From assembly GCF_900106645.1 (NCBI RefSeq), contig NZ_FNMV01000003.1:62001-126000 (forward strand): a stretch of 64,000 nt of DNA, written 5' to 3'. A program made the position numbers and the translations under genes. Shown one piece after another: positions 1-8,570 of this stretch; the stretch's first letter is position 1; each line of letters opens with the position of its first letter. The notes under the pieces were generated by a model. The model saw only the letters and a program-made list of their open reading frames with translations. It had not been told where the DNA came from and did no database searches. The stretch is from Flavobacterium degerlachei. GTDB lineage: Bacteria; Bacteroidota; Bacteroidia; Flavobacteriales; Flavobacteriaceae.

Positions 1-608
1 TTGGTAATAATATTAGATGTTTCTATGATTGCACTAATTGGTTTTATACTTCTTCCTGCAATAAATCTAGCAATAAGAAAAAGGATAATTAAGATTAATG
101 GGTAAGCTATAACTAGTATTTCTGAAAGATTTTGAAGCACAATTGATGCTCCTTCAAGTGACATGGCGATTAATAAATAGCCCACTTTTTTATCATGTGA
201 AATGATGGGAACTTGAATTTGACGAATTTTACTCCCTAATAACTTGGTGTCAAATAACTCGCTATCTTCAACTTGGTCATTAAGCAATAGGGTTTGCTTT
301 TTTAGATTGGGAGATTTCTCTATTAATTTTCCGTTTTGATCTAAAAATTGAATAAAAACTGGATTTACATCAACAGTGTTGTGCTCTCTTTCTTTCCATT
401 CATCTTCGTGTGTCAAATGAAAGGAATCACTCGAAATGTCAATTTCTTGCAAATGATGTCTTACTTCAATGGAAATATCGCTGTTTATATGGCTATAAAC
501 ACTTAATCGAACAATGGAATAAATCACAGCAAATACTACAAAAATCAACAAAGCTGTTGTAATGATGTAATTAAAAGCGATCCTGTTTTTAAACGAAAAT
601 TGTTGCAT
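1..608 (-). CDS. sensor histidine kinase, N-terminal part (3' end outside window)
   Basis: The reading frame starts with ATG at 608 and stays open to the window edge, giving about 202 residues. It begins with a membrane helix (about residues 10-33), has a periplasmic sensing region of about 120 residues, then a second helix (about 160-182) followed by the start of a HAMP linker (AGRSIKPISAI). The catalytic HisKA and ATPase domains should lie beyond position 1. It begins 6 bp after the stop of the OmpR-type response regulator, so the two form a cognate two-component pair, transcribed with the ApbE/DUF3570 genes. The ligand cannot be read from the sequence. Confidence 0.88.
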   Translation of the reverse strand, partial: MQQFSFKNRIAFNYIITTALLIFVVFAVIYSIVRLSVYSHINSDISIEVRHHLQEIDISSDSFHLTHEDEWKEREHNTVDVNPVFIQFLDQNGKLIEKSPNLKKQTLLLNDQVEDSELFDTKLLGSKIRQIQVPIISHDKKVGYLLIAMSLEGASIVLQNLSEILVIAYPLILIILFLIARFIAGRSIKPISAIIETSNIIT

Positions 609-614
609 TATTGA

Positions 615-1277
615 TTAGTCATTTGCGATATATCCTACTCCTCGCACTGTTTTTATATAGTCTTCTTCAATTCTTAAGTTTAGCTTTTTACGAATGGCGT
701 TAATAAAAACATCAATAACCCCAGTATCATATTCAAAGTGAATATCCCACACGTCTTCTATAATTTGGTTTCTGGTACAAACTTTACCTTTATTTTTAAC
801 TAAGTAGCAAAGCAATTCAAACTCACGTTGCGTTAATGAAACTTCATTTTCGTTTACAGAAACAGTGTGTTTAGCCAAATCTATAAATATTGTACCTAAG
901 CTTAATGTTTCCTCCTCCTTTTGGATTCTAAAATGAATTTTAATGCGTTCTACTAATTCTTCAAAACTAAAAGGTTTTTTGATGTAATCATTGGCTCCTG
1001 CCTTCAATCCTTCTATCGTTTCCTGAATAGTATCTTTGGCAGTCAAAAAAATAATTGGAGTTGTATTGTCCTTTATTCTTATGGCTTTACATAAATCCAA
1101 ACCGCTCATCTTAGGTAGCATCCAATCAAGTAAAATAAGATCAAAATTGTTTTTTTGAACTAATTCAAAACCTTGTAATCCGTCAAAAGCCGCTGTGATT
1201 TCGTACCCTTCTTCCTCTAAACCTTGCGTCAGGAATTGTACAATACCTGCTTCATCTTCCACTATTAAAATATGCAT
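615..1277 (-). CDS. OmpR/PhoB-family response regulator
   Basis: A 220-residue regulator with an N-terminal receiver domain (about 1-115) and a C-terminal winged-helix DNA-binding domain (about 125-218). The receiver shows the acidic pair at E7/D8, phospho-acceptor D51 in LILLDWMLP, T79 and K101 before the conserved proline. The C-terminal TVRGVGYI motif is typical of OmpR-type wings. It starts 14 bp downstream of the DUF3570 gene and is followed within 6 bp by its histidine kinase, so all six genes are probably co-transcribed. It probably controls this operon or an envelope response linked to it; that is inference from position. Confidence 0.93.
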   Translation of the reverse strand: MHILIVEDEAGIVQFLTQGLEEEGYEITAAFDGLQGFELVQKNNFDLILLDWMLPKMSGLDLCKAIRIKDNTTPIIFLTAKDTIQETIEGLKAGANDYIKKPFSFEELVERIKIHFRIQKEEETLSLGTIFIDLAKHTVSVNENEVSLTQREFELLCYLVKNKGKVCTRNQIIEDVWDIHFEYDTGVIDVFINAIRKKLNLRIEEDYIKTVRGVGYIAND

Positions 1278-1291
1278 TTTATTATCTTTAT

Positions 1292-2737
1292 TTATTCTAT
1301 TTCGAATTTAAACCCTAATGAGCCAATATTTGCTGATAAGCCATCACTTCTTTCATAATGATTCAATCGTAAATCTATCGATTTCAATCCTAAAACAAAA
1401 ATTTTAGCTTGGGCAAAAATATCAGTATAGCTTAAACCAAGTCCGTATTGATTGCTATCAAATTTAGATAAATCATAATCAGATGTATAATACTTTTCAG
1501 TCGAAATATGCTCTTCGTAGCCTGCAAAATAATCAGACGCTGTTTGAGTATAATAGCGATATAATGGAGACATAGTGAATTTTGAACTTAATTTAATTGG
1601 CAATTCAATGGAAGCTGTATGTGCCTGAATTCCCCAATTATCCTGATAATATCTATAATAGGTTCTGGCGACTACGTATTCATTAATATAAAAATTTAGT
1701 CGCGCTCCTATCGGAATTTTAAAATGGGTACTTGGTAGACGCTCTTTGTCATCGGCTAATTGATACACCCCTTTATTCGCTGAAGTAGTATATAATGGAA
1801 TATATTGAGATTGTCCGATATAATAGTTTGCTTTATCAGCAAAATACACTCGTTGATATGGAGTTCCTAATAAGCCTTCCTGCTGTAAAACATCCATAAA
1901 AATAGACATTTGAATCTTTTTTGTCAGTATCTGGGAAAAAGAAAAAGACGCAGAATACGAATTTCTATTTGACTTGTCATAAGGATTAAATGCCGATGGT
2001 AAATAGCCATTTGATGTAGTACCATTTTGATCTAATACAGGAACACCAGAAAAGAATCCGTTATTTTGAAAATTAGCCCCATACTTAGCATATTCATGTA
2101 ATTCAGTAGGATAAATTGGTCTCCACTGGTCTAAATAAGCATTGGCTTTTATACTTATTTCGGTGTTCTTTTCATTAAATAATTTGGTAAACCCTCCGCC
2201 AAAGCCAATTGAAGTATAATCATACTCATTCGAAAAAGAAACATCAGCATTCCAGATGTTATTTCTATTATCTGAATTATGGCTGTAATTTGCAGCAACA
2301 GATGCTAGCTGATCACTTCTTGATGCTCCAGATGATGCTTGCCAAGGAGTGCCATAAGGACTAGTTGCAGCGGCATTTTTTCCAATTGTTGTTTTATCAT
2401 CATCATATCCTGATCCAGAAGCCCCCGTTGCATTAAACGGATTAATATTACTTGAAGAGGCAGAGGTATAAGCCGAAATTCCCACATCAAAAGTCAAGAC
2501 ATCATCGTCATTCAGAGGAAGAGCAACCACGATATTTGAAGCGATGTCAGACAATTTTTCTGAACCTATTCCACCGCTCACAGCAGAATGCGTTCCATCC
2601 TGATTGTAATAACTCAGTAAAAAGTCTACTTCGGTATTTTCTAAAACTCTCTTCTTAAAAGTAGTCGTTGAGTCTTTAACCTGGGCAATAGCAGCCATGT
2701 TCATTAACAAAGCCAGCACAAATATTATTTTTTTCAT
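1292..2737 (-). CDS. DUF3570 family outer-membrane barrel-like protein
   Basis: A 481-residue exported protein with a signal peptide (residues 1-19, cut near AIAQ). The rest is rich in alternating aromatic and polar strands (for example YRYYQDNWGIQAHTASIELP) and ends in a strand with terminal FKFEIE, as expected for an outer-membrane beta-barrel. I recognise the DUF3570 family, which commonly sits beside DUF4266 and ApbE genes. Two ApbE-acceptor-like motifs occur: TGAS at residues 104-107 and SGAS at 136-139. ApbE attaches FMN to the last Thr/Ser of S/T-G-A-T/S, so it could be a flavinylation substrate; this is inference. No function is established. Confidence 0.85.
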   Translation of the reverse strand: MKKIIFVLALLMNMAAIAQVKDSTTTFKKRVLENTEVDFLLSYYNQDGTHSAVSGGIGSEKLSDIASNIVVALPLNDDDVLTFDVGISAYTSASSSNINPFNATGASGSGYDDDKTTIGKNAAATSPYGTPWQASSGASRSDQLASVAANYSHNSDNRNNIWNADVSFSNEYDYTSIGFGGGFTKLFNEKNTEISIKANAYLDQWRPIYPTELHEYAKYGANFQNNGFFSGVPVLDQNGTTSNGYLPSAFNPYDKSNRNSYSASFSFSQILTKKIQMSIFMDVLQQEGLLGTPYQRVYFADKANYYIGQSQYIPLYTTSANKGVYQLADDKERLPSTHFKIPIGARLNFYINEYVVARTYYRYYQDNWGIQAHTASIELPIKLSSKFTMSPLYRYYTQTASDYFAGYEEHISTEKYYTSDYDLSKFDSNQYGLGLSYTDIFAQAKIFVLGLKSIDLRLNHYERSDGLSANIGSLGFKFEIE

Positions 2738-2746
2738 CTTACTATA

Positions 2747-2956
2747 TTAATTACAACCACATCCACCACCTGTTTTTCCGCCATTGGCTCCTGCTGCAGC
2801 CTCGCGATATACCTGAAAAGTAGTTTCGTATTTCTCAGACGGTTTTGCCGCTAACTTCATGTCAGGATCGTTAATGTATAATTTATCATATTCTTTCACC
2901 GCAACACACGATTGCATAGTGACTAAAACGATTATAAAAAGAGCTAGTTTATTCAT
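2747..2956 (-). CDS. DUF4266 small lipoprotein with C-terminal GGGCGCN tail
   Basis: A 69-residue protein. Residues 1-17 are a lipoprotein signal with lipobox MQSC, so C17 should be lipidated. A short linker follows, then an Ala/Gly-rich stretch and the exact C-terminal sequence GGGCGCN, which as I recall is a hallmark of DUF4266. Its start overlaps the stop of the apbE gene by 8 bp, indicating translational coupling, and the DUF3570 gene follows 9 bp later. The tail with two cysteines in Gly could bind a metal or be post-translationally modified; neither is demonstrated. The acidic surface-export signature after the lipid Cys is not obvious, so inner or outer membrane location is open. Confidence 0.85.
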   Translation of the reverse strand: MNKLALFIIVLVTMQSCVAVKEYDKLYINDPDMKLAAKPSEKYETTFQVYREAAAGANGGKTGGGCGCN

Positions 2957-3938
2957 TTTTGAATTTTTTTAAATCTATATTTTTTGAAGCGAATATTTTT
3001 CCCTTATCATCGACATATATACAACCGATTCCTGGTAATTGATTGACTAAATCCAATCCTACATCTACTCCCATTACAAAAACACCAGTAGCTAATGCAT
3101 CAGCAAATTCTGTTGATTTAGCAAAAACAGTAACACTAATCACTCCTGAGGCAGGATAGCCTGTTCTGGTATCAATAATATGAGAATATCTAATTCCGTT
3201 GAATGTCACATATTTTTCATAGCTTCCTGAAGTTTCCACAGCACTGTCTTCCAGCGGAAAAGTGGCGAAAATTTTGTCCTTATTTAATGGGTTTTTAATT
3301 CCAACTTTCCATTTTTCTCCATTGAGCTGTTTTCCCCAAGTATTAATATCACCGGATATGTTTACGATTCCGGCGACTACACCTTTTGAAACAAGTAATG
3401 CTTTTATTTTATCGGCAATGAAACCCTGTCCAATTCCTCCTAGTCCTAATTTCATTCCTGGATTCTTCAGGAAAATAGTAAAATTTTTAGCATCCAAAAT
3501 TATATTTTTGTAGCCCACCTTCTCTACCGATTTTTTAATTTCCTCTGGAGATGGCATTTTCGTCATACTGCCGTCAAATTTCCAAATTTTATCCATCGAG
3601 GCATAACTGATATCAAAAGCGCCAGAAGTTAATTCAGATATTTTTATAGAGCGTTGCACTAAATCAAATACTTCTTGAGGTACTTTAACTGGCTTTACAC
3701 CTGCATTTCTATTGACTTCAGAAATTGGTGTCGTCGGAATCCAATCTGAAATTAAGTTCTCAACGCGGGAGACTTCGGCTACAGCCATGTCAATGTAAAT
3801 ATCAGCTTGCGGAATGTCTTTTGCTTCAACAATCATCTCAAACGGACTGCCCAGCATGGACAACGTTCTTTTTTGAGTGACTTGCGCTGTAACTGCTACA
3901 CTGGCAAATAAAAATAAAATTAAAGAGAGCTGTCGCAT
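2949..3938 (-). CDS. apbE: FAD:protein FMN transferase (ApbE)
   Basis: A 329-residue secreted ApbE protein. The signal peptide is residues 1-18 (cut after VTA, then Q). Family motifs are present in order: TSGAFDISYA, GLGGIGQGFIAD, VNISGDIN, YSHIIDTRTGYPA and DALATGVFVMG, the last contributing to metal binding. The usual GGIGKG lysine is Gln here. ApbE uses FAD and Mg to attach FMN covalently to Thr/Ser of extracytoplasmic proteins. It lies 2 bp after the thioredoxin-like gene and overlaps the DUF4266 gene. No Nqr or Rnf target is nearby, so its substrate is probably encoded in this operon. Confidence 0.93.
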   Translation of the reverse strand: MRQLSLILFLFASVAVTAQVTQKRTLSMLGSPFEMIVEAKDIPQADIYIDMAVAEVSRVENLISDWIPTTPISEVNRNAGVKPVKVPQEVFDLVQRSIKISELTSGAFDISYASMDKIWKFDGSMTKMPSPEEIKKSVEKVGYKNIILDAKNFTIFLKNPGMKLGLGGIGQGFIADKIKALLVSKGVVAGIVNISGDINTWGKQLNGEKWKVGIKNPLNKDKIFATFPLEDSAVETSGSYEKYVTFNGIRYSHIIDTRTGYPASGVISVTVFAKSTEFADALATGVFVMGVDVGLDLVNQLPGIGCIYVDDKGKIFASKNIDLKKFKNE

Positions 3939-3940
3939 TA

Positions 3941-4378
3941 TTATCCCTTTATAAATGAATTTAGTAATTCGATATATTCTTCAGGAGTCACGTTTTTATA
4001 ACTTGTTTTACCTAATACTTTACCGTTAGAATCCAAAACAACAACTAAGGGAAAAATACCGTCTTGATTGTATTTTTCCGCTAAATTTTGATTTTGTTTC
4101 TTTAATTCTTCTGTCAATTGGTTTTGTTTCTTTTTAGGAAAATCTGCTCTTTCAAGAATATAATTTGTTGCCGAATAACTTTTAAATGCTTCGGATTGCC
4201 AAATAGCTTTATCCAATTTAATACATGGAGCGCACCAATCTGAGCCTGCAAAAACTAATATAACTGGCTTATTCTGAGCATTGGCCTCAGTTGTCGCTTT
4301 ACTAAAATCAGTATTCCAGTTTTGAGAATATCCTATTGTTACCATGAACAATAATAAGAATGCCATTTTATTTTTCAT
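3941..4378 (-). CDS. periplasmic thioredoxin-family protein
   Basis: A 145-residue protein with a signal peptide (1-18, cut near GYSQ) and one thioredoxin fold. The redox motif is WCAPC with cysteines 49 and 52. The cis-proline is in GIFPLVVVLD, and the C-terminal KNVTPEEYIELLNSFI helix is typical of TlpA/DsbD-gamma-like proteins. It is first in the six-gene operon with apbE, DUF4266, DUF3570 and the two-component pair, 2 bp before apbE. A role in keeping the cysteine-tailed DUF4266 protein reduced or correctly modified is plausible from context only. Confidence 0.9.
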   Translation of the reverse strand: MKNKMAFLLLFMVTIGYSQNWNTDFSKATTEANAQNKPVILVFAGSDWCAPCIKLDKAIWQSEAFKSYSATNYILERADFPKKKQNQLTEELKKQNQNLAEKYNQDGIFPLVVVLDSNGKVLGKTSYKNVTPEEYIELLNSFIKG

Positions 4379-4529
4379 TGTATATTATTTTAAATTCTAT
4401 AAAGAACTATTTATTACTAATATTGTACTTCAATTGTCAACAAATTTAACTCAATTCTTAGCTACTTATTGTTAAAGTTAAATGTTCTTAAGCTAAATTT
4501 AAGAATAGATAGCACAGTAAACTAGTAGG

Positions 4530-4555
4530 TTGTCTTAACAAATTACCTAATTTTA
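4530..4555 (+). promoter_or_regulatory. possible promoter of the sulfatase-like gene
   Basis: A TTG at 4530-4532 and TAATTTTA at 4548-4555 resemble the Bacteroidota -33 TTG and -7 TAnnTTTG elements, with a final G-to-A mismatch and a short 15-base spacer. The predicted start would leave about a 10-base leader before the ATG at 4571. The divergent operon beginning at 4378 must also have its promoter in 4379-4570, but I see no good box for it. Confidence 0.3.
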
Positions 4556-4570
4556 CCAAAAAAAATATCT

Positions 4571-6667
4571 ATGTCTTTTTTAAAAAAACTATCCCCTTTC
4601 TACAACCTAATCTTTTTCTATGTTGTAGTCAGTTTTATTTTAAGAATTGTATTGCTCTTTCATCCCATTACTCAAGCATCATTTTCTTTTATTGATTCCT
4701 TAAAAATTTTTACTTTAGGAATCGTTTCTGATTTCTTTGTGTTTATTATCGCAAGTGGTTTTCTATGGCTGTACTTGATTTTCATATCAAATTCAAAATA
4801 CCTAAAACCTTATGGATACCTCCTTTTTGGTCTTTTTGTGGCTTTATTTCTTTATATAGCCTCAGGAAAATCAATTCTTAATGAATATGGCGGTGCACTA
4901 CCCAAAATTGGTTTAATCTTTGTTGGAATTAAAACGTTTCTATTTGGCTTACTCCTTTTTCTGCCAAAATACCGTAACAAAATTAGATTCTGGTTATTTA
5001 GCTTTGTGATGTTTTTGTTTGTCGTTTTGATCTTGCAAAACGCAATTAGTGAATATTTTTTCTGGAATGAATTTGGAGTAAAATATAACTTTATAGCAGT
5101 AAATTATTTGGTTTACACCAATGAGGTAATAGGAAACATAATGGAATCTTATCCTGTAGTTCCATTATTTACAGGCTTATTTATTATTGCGGGAATTGTT
5201 ACCTATTTTATTGTTGGGAGATCAAAATCCTACATTGACAGTATTCCGACCTTTGTTGAAAAAGTCAAAATTTCTGGTTTGTATTTTGTATTGTTTGGAT
5301 TTTCCCTTTTGGCCATTCCATCATTGGCAACCAATGAAAATTCCCAAAATATATTTTCAAATGAGTTGCAAGCAAATGGAGTTTATAAATTCTATTTGGC
5401 CTTTATGAATAGTGAGTTGGATTATTTCAAATTTTACAAAACACTTCCCGAAAAAGAAGTCTATGCCTTATTAGGAGAACAAATTCCTGGTCTAACTGGT
5501 GAATCTACCTTAAGAGACATTAAAACTGCTGCGACTGAAAACCATAAAAATGTCGTTTTAATTACTATTGAAAGTTATAGTGCTGATTTCATGAAAATAT
5601 ATGGTAGCGATAAGAATCTAACTCCATTTTTAGATAGTTTAGCTTCAGAAAGTTTATTGTTTACTAATTTTTATGCCTCAGGGAATAGAACTGTACGTGG
5701 TCTGGAAGCTGTAACTTTGTGTTTGCCTCCTACTGCCGGTGAAAGCGTAGTAAAAAGAAAAGATAACAAAGACAAATTCTCAACAGGAAATATATTCAAA
5801 CAAAAAGGATACAATGTAAAATACCTTTACGGAGGTGATGCTTTCTTTGATAACATGGAAGATTTCTTTTCTGGGAATGGTTATGATATTGTAGACAAAA
5901 AAACATTCTCCCCTGACGAAATCACTTTTGACAATATTTGGGGTGTATGTGATGAAGATATGTATAATAAAGCTATCATGGTAATGAATAAAGAGGCTAA
6001 GGAAAACAAGCCATTTTTTAATCACATAATGACGGTTAGTAATCATAGGCCATTTACTTACCCTAATAATAAAATTGATATTCCTGGAGATGCAAAATCC
6101 AGAGATGGTGGTGTAAAATATACAGACTATGCCATGAAAAAATTCTTTGAAATGGCCAAAAAACAACCTTGGTTTGCAAATACTGTTTTTGTCATCTTGG
6201 CGGATCACTGTGCATCTAGCGCGGGTAAGACAGAACTTCCTGTTGACAAATACAGAATTCCAGCTATGATTTATAGCCCTGGTTTCATACAACCACAACG
6301 CTATACTAATCTTGTTTCCCAAATTGACATTATGCCAACTGTTTTTGGAATTTTGAATTTCAACTACCAAAGCAAATTTTTTGGGCAGGATGTACTAAAA
6401 GCAGATTATAAGCCTAGAGCTTTAATTGCTACTTATCAGGATTTAGGGATGATTAGAGATAATATCTTGACTATCATTAGCCCAAAACAACAAGTAAAAC
6501 AATTTCAATTGACATTATTGCCTAAAGAAGGAATTGAAGATGATTTTCAATTGTATTATGATCAGAAACCTTTAGCCAAGGAAAGGGAAGATTTAGTAAA
6601 CGAAACGATCTCTTTCTATCAAACGGCTTCTGATATGTTGAAGAAAAAGAAATACCAGAAAAATTAA
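4571..6667 (+). CDS. LTA synthase/sulfatase-family membrane protein (phosphoglycerol transferase-like)
   Basis: A 698-residue protein. The first about 250 residues hold five to seven membrane helices; the rest is an extracytoplasmic alkaline-phosphatase-fold domain. Visible active-site elements are the metal-binding Glu in ITIESYS (E334), the probable nucleophile Thr in GNRTVRG (T374), and D545-H546 in ILADHCAS. This architecture matches the LtaS/MdoB superfamily, which moves phosphoglycerol or phosphoethanolamine groups onto envelope glycans or lipids. Bacteroidota do not make classical lipoteichoic acid, so the acceptor is unknown. It is transcribed alone and ends at a strong bidirectional terminator. 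Confidence 0.85.
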   Translation: MSFLKKLSPFYNLIFFYVVVSFILRIVLLFHPITQASFSFIDSLKIFTLGIVSDFFVFIIASGFLWLYLIFISNSKYLKPYGYLLFGLFVALFLYIASGKSILNEYGGALPKIGLIFVGIKTFLFGLLLFLPKYRNKIRFWLFSFVMFLFVVLILQNAISEYFFWNEFGVKYNFIAVNYLVYTNEVIGNIMESYPVVPLFTGLFIIAGIVTYFIVGRSKSYIDSIPTFVEKVKISGLYFVLFGFSLLAIPSLATNENSQNIFSNELQANGVYKFYLAFMNSELDYFKFYKTLPEKEVYALLGEQIPGLTGESTLRDIKTAATENHKNVVLITIESYSADFMKIYGSDKNLTPFLDSLASESLLFTNFYASGNRTVRGLEAVTLCLPPTAGESVVKRKDNKDKFSTGNIFKQKGYNVKYLYGGDAFFDNMEDFFSGNGYDIVDKKTFSPDEITFDNIWGVCDEDMYNKAIMVMNKEAKENKPFFNHIMTVSNHRPFTYPNNKIDIPGDAKSRDGGVKYTDYAMKKFFEMAKKQPWFANTVFVILADHCASSAGKTELPVDKYRIPAMIYSPGFIQPQRYTNLVSQIDIMPTVFGILNFNYQSKFFGQDVLKADYKPRALIATYQDLGMIRDNILTIISPKQQVKQFQLTLLPKEGIEDDFQLYYDQKPLAKEREDLVNETISFYQTASDMLKKKKYQKN

Positions 6668-6674
6668 GCAAATA

Positions 6675-6708
6675 AAAAAGCCTGTGAATATAAATTCACA
6701 GGCTTTTT
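6675..6708. terminator. bidirectional intrinsic terminator
   Basis: A perfect 15-bp stem with loop ATAA, flanked by A on the left and T on the right. It separates the convergent sulfatase-like gene and the phospholipase/nuclease-like gene and can stop transcription in both directions. Confidence 0.88.
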
Positions 6709-6728
6709 CGATTTAAATCTAAGATAGA

Positions 6729-7733
6729 TTATTCAGCGTCTTTATCGCTTTCTATTCCAAACAAATCTCCTTTTTTGAAAAGTTTTATGTCTTTTTTTAA
6801 TGCTTTAGAATTACGTTTTGTTAAAGCAACAGCATCAAGATTATTTAGGTCAGGTTTTCCTGCATTTACCCAAGCAGTATACCAAAAACTAGCCGTTGCA
6901 GTAACTGCTTTCTTCATTTGGCTCTCCACCATTCCGTTTAGAGCTGTGTGAAATTGTCCAGCATATTCATCTGTATATCGTACACCATTGTATTTGTTTT
7001 TTACAATAGCACCACTAGCGTCAGTAACAAAAATCTGATTTGTAGCCAATGACGTTCTCAATCCTTTATCAGCTGCCAATAATGCAGGTACTAAACTATG
7101 TGTATCATTGATCATATCCCAAGTAGCCTTGTCAACATCCTCATAATACTCAGCTGGAGCTACAGTGAATTTATAGTTTTTCACGAATAACTCAGGCAAT
7201 CTACTTTCCCATAAAGAATGGATTCCTTTTTGATCTGTAAGCTGACCATCATGATTGTCTGAAGTATGCAAAGGCATATGTGCATCAGCTATGTAATGAC
7301 CTAATTCAGCAGCGATAAACAAGATCTCTGACTTGCGTTTTTCTTTAAATGCAGTAGTCAATTTAGCCATCATATCTTGAATATGCCAAGGCAAGGTTCC
7401 ATTTTTAGACAAGAACTTATCATCATATTTCTTTTTGGCTTCAGCCATAGTCTTTGGAAAACTATCTACAGAACCAAAATTTTCCATGTCAAAATAATGT
7501 CTTGGGTTCTCTGCCCTATCTTGCAAGATGTACTTTCGTAAGTCTGGAACAGTAGACTCTTGCGTAATAAAATCGATATGGTTATAAAAGAAAGTTTGCA
7601 GTGGCTTTGGAAGTGCCATAACTGCCGCTTTGTTGATTCTTTCATGTCCCACAATTCCCCAAGATATCGTCAGGAAAGAAATGGCTACTGCAGTTAACAA
7701 CAACATCGTAGGCTTAAACTTGATATTTTTCAT
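6729..7733 (-). CDS. zinc-dependent phospholipase C / S1-P1 nuclease-family protein
   Basis: A 334-residue exported protein from the ATG at 7733. An upstream in-frame ATG at 7868 would add 45 residues, spoil the signal peptide and start upstream of the promoter at 7755-7783, so I reject it. Residues 1-24 form the signal peptide, and W25-G26 begins the mature chain; in this family the N-terminal Trp helps bind zinc. Further metal ligands are in GHERI (H30), HYFDMENF, GHYIADAHMPLH and GIHSLWES. The family includes phospholipase C and S1/P1 nucleases, and sequence alone does not decide the substrate. Confidence 0.82.
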   Translation of the reverse strand: MKNIKFKPTMLLLTAVAISFLTISWGIVGHERINKAAVMALPKPLQTFFYNHIDFITQESTVPDLRKYILQDRAENPRHYFDMENFGSVDSFPKTMAEAKKKYDDKFLSKNGTLPWHIQDMMAKLTTAFKEKRKSEILFIAAELGHYIADAHMPLHTSDNHDGQLTDQKGIHSLWESRLPELFVKNYKFTVAPAEYYEDVDKATWDMINDTHSLVPALLAADKGLRTSLATNQIFVTDASGAIVKNKYNGVRYTDEYAGQFHTALNGMVESQMKKAVTATASFWYTAWVNAGKPDLNNLDAVALTKRNSKALKKDIKLFKKGDLFGIESDKDAE

Positions 7734-7754
7734 TACATTTATTTTTATGTGGTA

Positions 7755-7783
7755 CAAATGTATTTTTTTTTTGAACAATTCAA
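7755..7783 (-). promoter_or_regulatory. promoter of the zinc phospholipase-like gene
   Basis: Read on the minus strand there is a TTG (7783-7781), an 18-base spacer and TACATTTG (7762-7755), a full match to the Bacteroidota promoter consensus. The implied transcript starts about 15 bases before the ATG at 7733, which fixes that start codon. Confidence 0.65.
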
Positions 7784-7829
7784 AAATAATGGGTTTAAGA
7801 TTACAGTAATTTAAACAATATTTACAACT

Positions 7830-8570
7830 ATGTTTCGGCATCAAGGAAAAAACAGAACTTTCATTCATAATTTGCGTTTAGCTACTTTACTTTCATTTGT
7901 CGCAGGAATAGTAAATATCACCGGAGTTTTAGCCGTAAACACTTTAACTACTAATGTCACGGGGCACTTTGCTTTTTTTGCAGAGGAAGTCATTAAACAC
8001 AACTATTCCGCTGCAATTGCTTTTTTTGTTTTTACCCTTTTCTTTTTGATGGGCGCTTTTACATCTAACTTTTTGGCGGAATTCGTCGCCATTAGACAAC
8101 CCGAATTGCTACATGTGATACCAATTTCACTAGAGATTGCGATTTTAAGTTCGGTTGGATTTTTTGGTATGCAAACCGACTTGTCTACAATTGAAGGGAA
8201 ATCAATTGCTTTTTCTATGCTATTTGCTATGGGAATTCAGAATTCGCTGGTGACCCAAATATCAAATTCTGTTGTAAGAACAACCCATTTAACAGGACTA
8301 TTTACAGACTTAGGAATAGAACTATCGCAATTATTTTTCTATAAAAAACAAAACGAAAGAAAAAGGTTAAAGACCAGTATATACTTGCGATTGTCTATCA
8401 TTGTTTTCTTTTTTATAGGTTGCATTTCGGGAGGATTCTTATATACTTTTCTTGAAATAAAAACACTTTTCGTTGGTGCCTTTTTTCTATTGATCGCCCT
8501 TATGTATGATTACATTCGCCTGCAATTCTTTGTAATCAGAAGGAAAAAATTCACACGCCACATTAATTAA
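7830..8570 (+). CDS. DUF1275 (YoaK) family membrane protein
   Basis: A 246-residue polytopic protein with about six membrane helices. The family signatures GIVNITGVLAVNTLTTNVTGH near the N-terminus and MGIQNSLVTQI with VRTTHLTGLFTDLG mid-protein identify DUF1275/YoaK. Family members are usually described as transporter-like, without an established substrate. The gene is divergent from the phospholipase-like gene and its last 8 bp overlap the 3' end of the YeiH gene on the opposite strand. Confidence 0.9.
   Translation: MFRHQGKNRTFIHNLRLATLLSFVAGIVNITGVLAVNTLTTNVTGHFAFFAEEVIKHNYSAAIAFFVFTLFFLMGAFTSNFLAEFVAIRQPELLHVIPISLEIAILSSVGFFGMQTDLSTIEGKSIAFSMLFAMGIQNSLVTQISNSVVRTTHLTGLFTDLGIELSQLFFYKKQNERKRLKTSIYLRLSIIVFFFIGCISGGFLYTFLEIKTLFVGAFFLLIALMYDYIRLQFFVIRRKKFTRHIN

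Noticed and set aside
2452..2658. 68-codon plus-strand frame over the DUF3570 gene
   Set aside because: It is antisense to a clear coding frame with signal peptide and barrel-like strands.
5780..6370. 196-codon open frame antisense to the sulfatase-like gene
   Set aside because: It lies wholly inside a strongly coding frame with clear catalytic motifs, and its translation has no recognisable domain.
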